DNA of 64,000 nt, taken from contig JAFAZX010000036.1 of assembly GCA_019239425.1 (NCBI GenBank), positions 1 to 64,000 of the forward strand, given 5' to 3'. A program made the translations under genes and the position numbers. Below the pieces are notes generated by a model. It saw only the letters and a program-made list of their open reading frames with translations. It had not been told where the DNA came from and did no database searches. Below are positions 63,903 to 64,000 of this stretch, piece by piece. Source of the stretch: Acidobacteriota bacterium. GTDB lineage: Bacteria; Acidobacteriota; Blastocatellia; Pyrinomonadales; Pyrinomonadaceae. Every line of letters starts with the position of its first letter. Position 1 is the stretch's first letter.

Positions 63903-64000
63903 TCCCGGCCGGAATGGGGAAAGGGTGGACGAGATTTCCGTGGATACAAAGAAGGCACCAGACCTTTAAGCAGGTCTAGTGGCAAACACATTTTGGCATA
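63903..64000. other. Upstream region of the GGDEF gene
   Basis: Only 98 bases to the window edge. A 6-bp hairpin AGACCT/AGGTCT (63960-63977) is visible; no promoter assigned. Confidence 0.4.

Overview
The window reads as a 64-kb chromosomal stretch of a GC-rich, Gram-negative bacterium. Gene content (LptE, an N-acylornithine carbamoyltransferase arginine route, bacterial deoxyhypusine synthase, 'RDHGV' repeat protein, DUF3857/transglutaminase protein, strong use of GTG/TTG starts) and the many hairpin-forming intergenic repeats suggest Acidobacteriota, perhaps the Blastocatellia/Pyrinomonadaceae side; this placement is an inference, not a search result.

Layout. 1-6.4 kb: a truncated ECF sigma factor, a possible stand-alone structured RNA, then a leftward cluster (PHP-domain protein, Dabb-fold protein, PLP decarboxylase, transglutaminase-like protein). 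6.7-12 kb: a complete branched-chain amino-acid-type ABC importer (binding lipoprotein, LivH, LivM, LivG, LivF), followed by a CPA2 antiporter and a second LivK-like lipoprotein. 14.7-29 kb: arginine biosynthesis (argH, argR, argG, argC, argD, argF-like, argB) with two unexpected passengers in the operon (a P-loop protein and a CsaA-like tRNA-binding protein). Between argH and argR sits an accessory two-gene unit: a FAD/NAD-Rossmann plus GAF-like protein overlapping a divergent thymidylate-synthase-fold enzyme. 29-32 kb: a large HD plus Hsp90-type ATPase protein whose C-terminal half is abruptly AT-rich. 32-36 kb: secreted proteins including an archaemetzincin. 35-50 kb: housekeeping genes tilS, ftsH, a dimethylargininase, folP, lptE, holA, rpsT, phoH, ybeY and a CorC-type protein. 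phoH carries two inteins, and a NACHT NTPase gene is wedged between phoH and ybeY. 50-64 kb: TonB-like protein, deoxyhypusine synthase homologue, cysteine-cluster protein, cell-wall enzymes (NlpC/P60, lytic transglycosylase-like), a heterodimeric ABC exporter operon and a GGDEF protein.

The most striking pattern that genes do not explain is a set of about fifteen intergenic inverted repeats. Most arms are tandem reiterations of a short word (7-10 bases), paired over 18-30 bp, with several unrelated word families sharing the same architecture. Four copies of one family differ at two positions, and two of those copies show fully compensated changes in both arms. Some elements run into gene ends: one supplies the C-terminus of one protein and the N-terminus of argC, another the last codons of folP. 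This, the doubly split phoH next to a NACHT gene, the TS-like/FAD-GAF pair and the chimeric HD-Hsp90 gene are the best candidates for undescribed biology.
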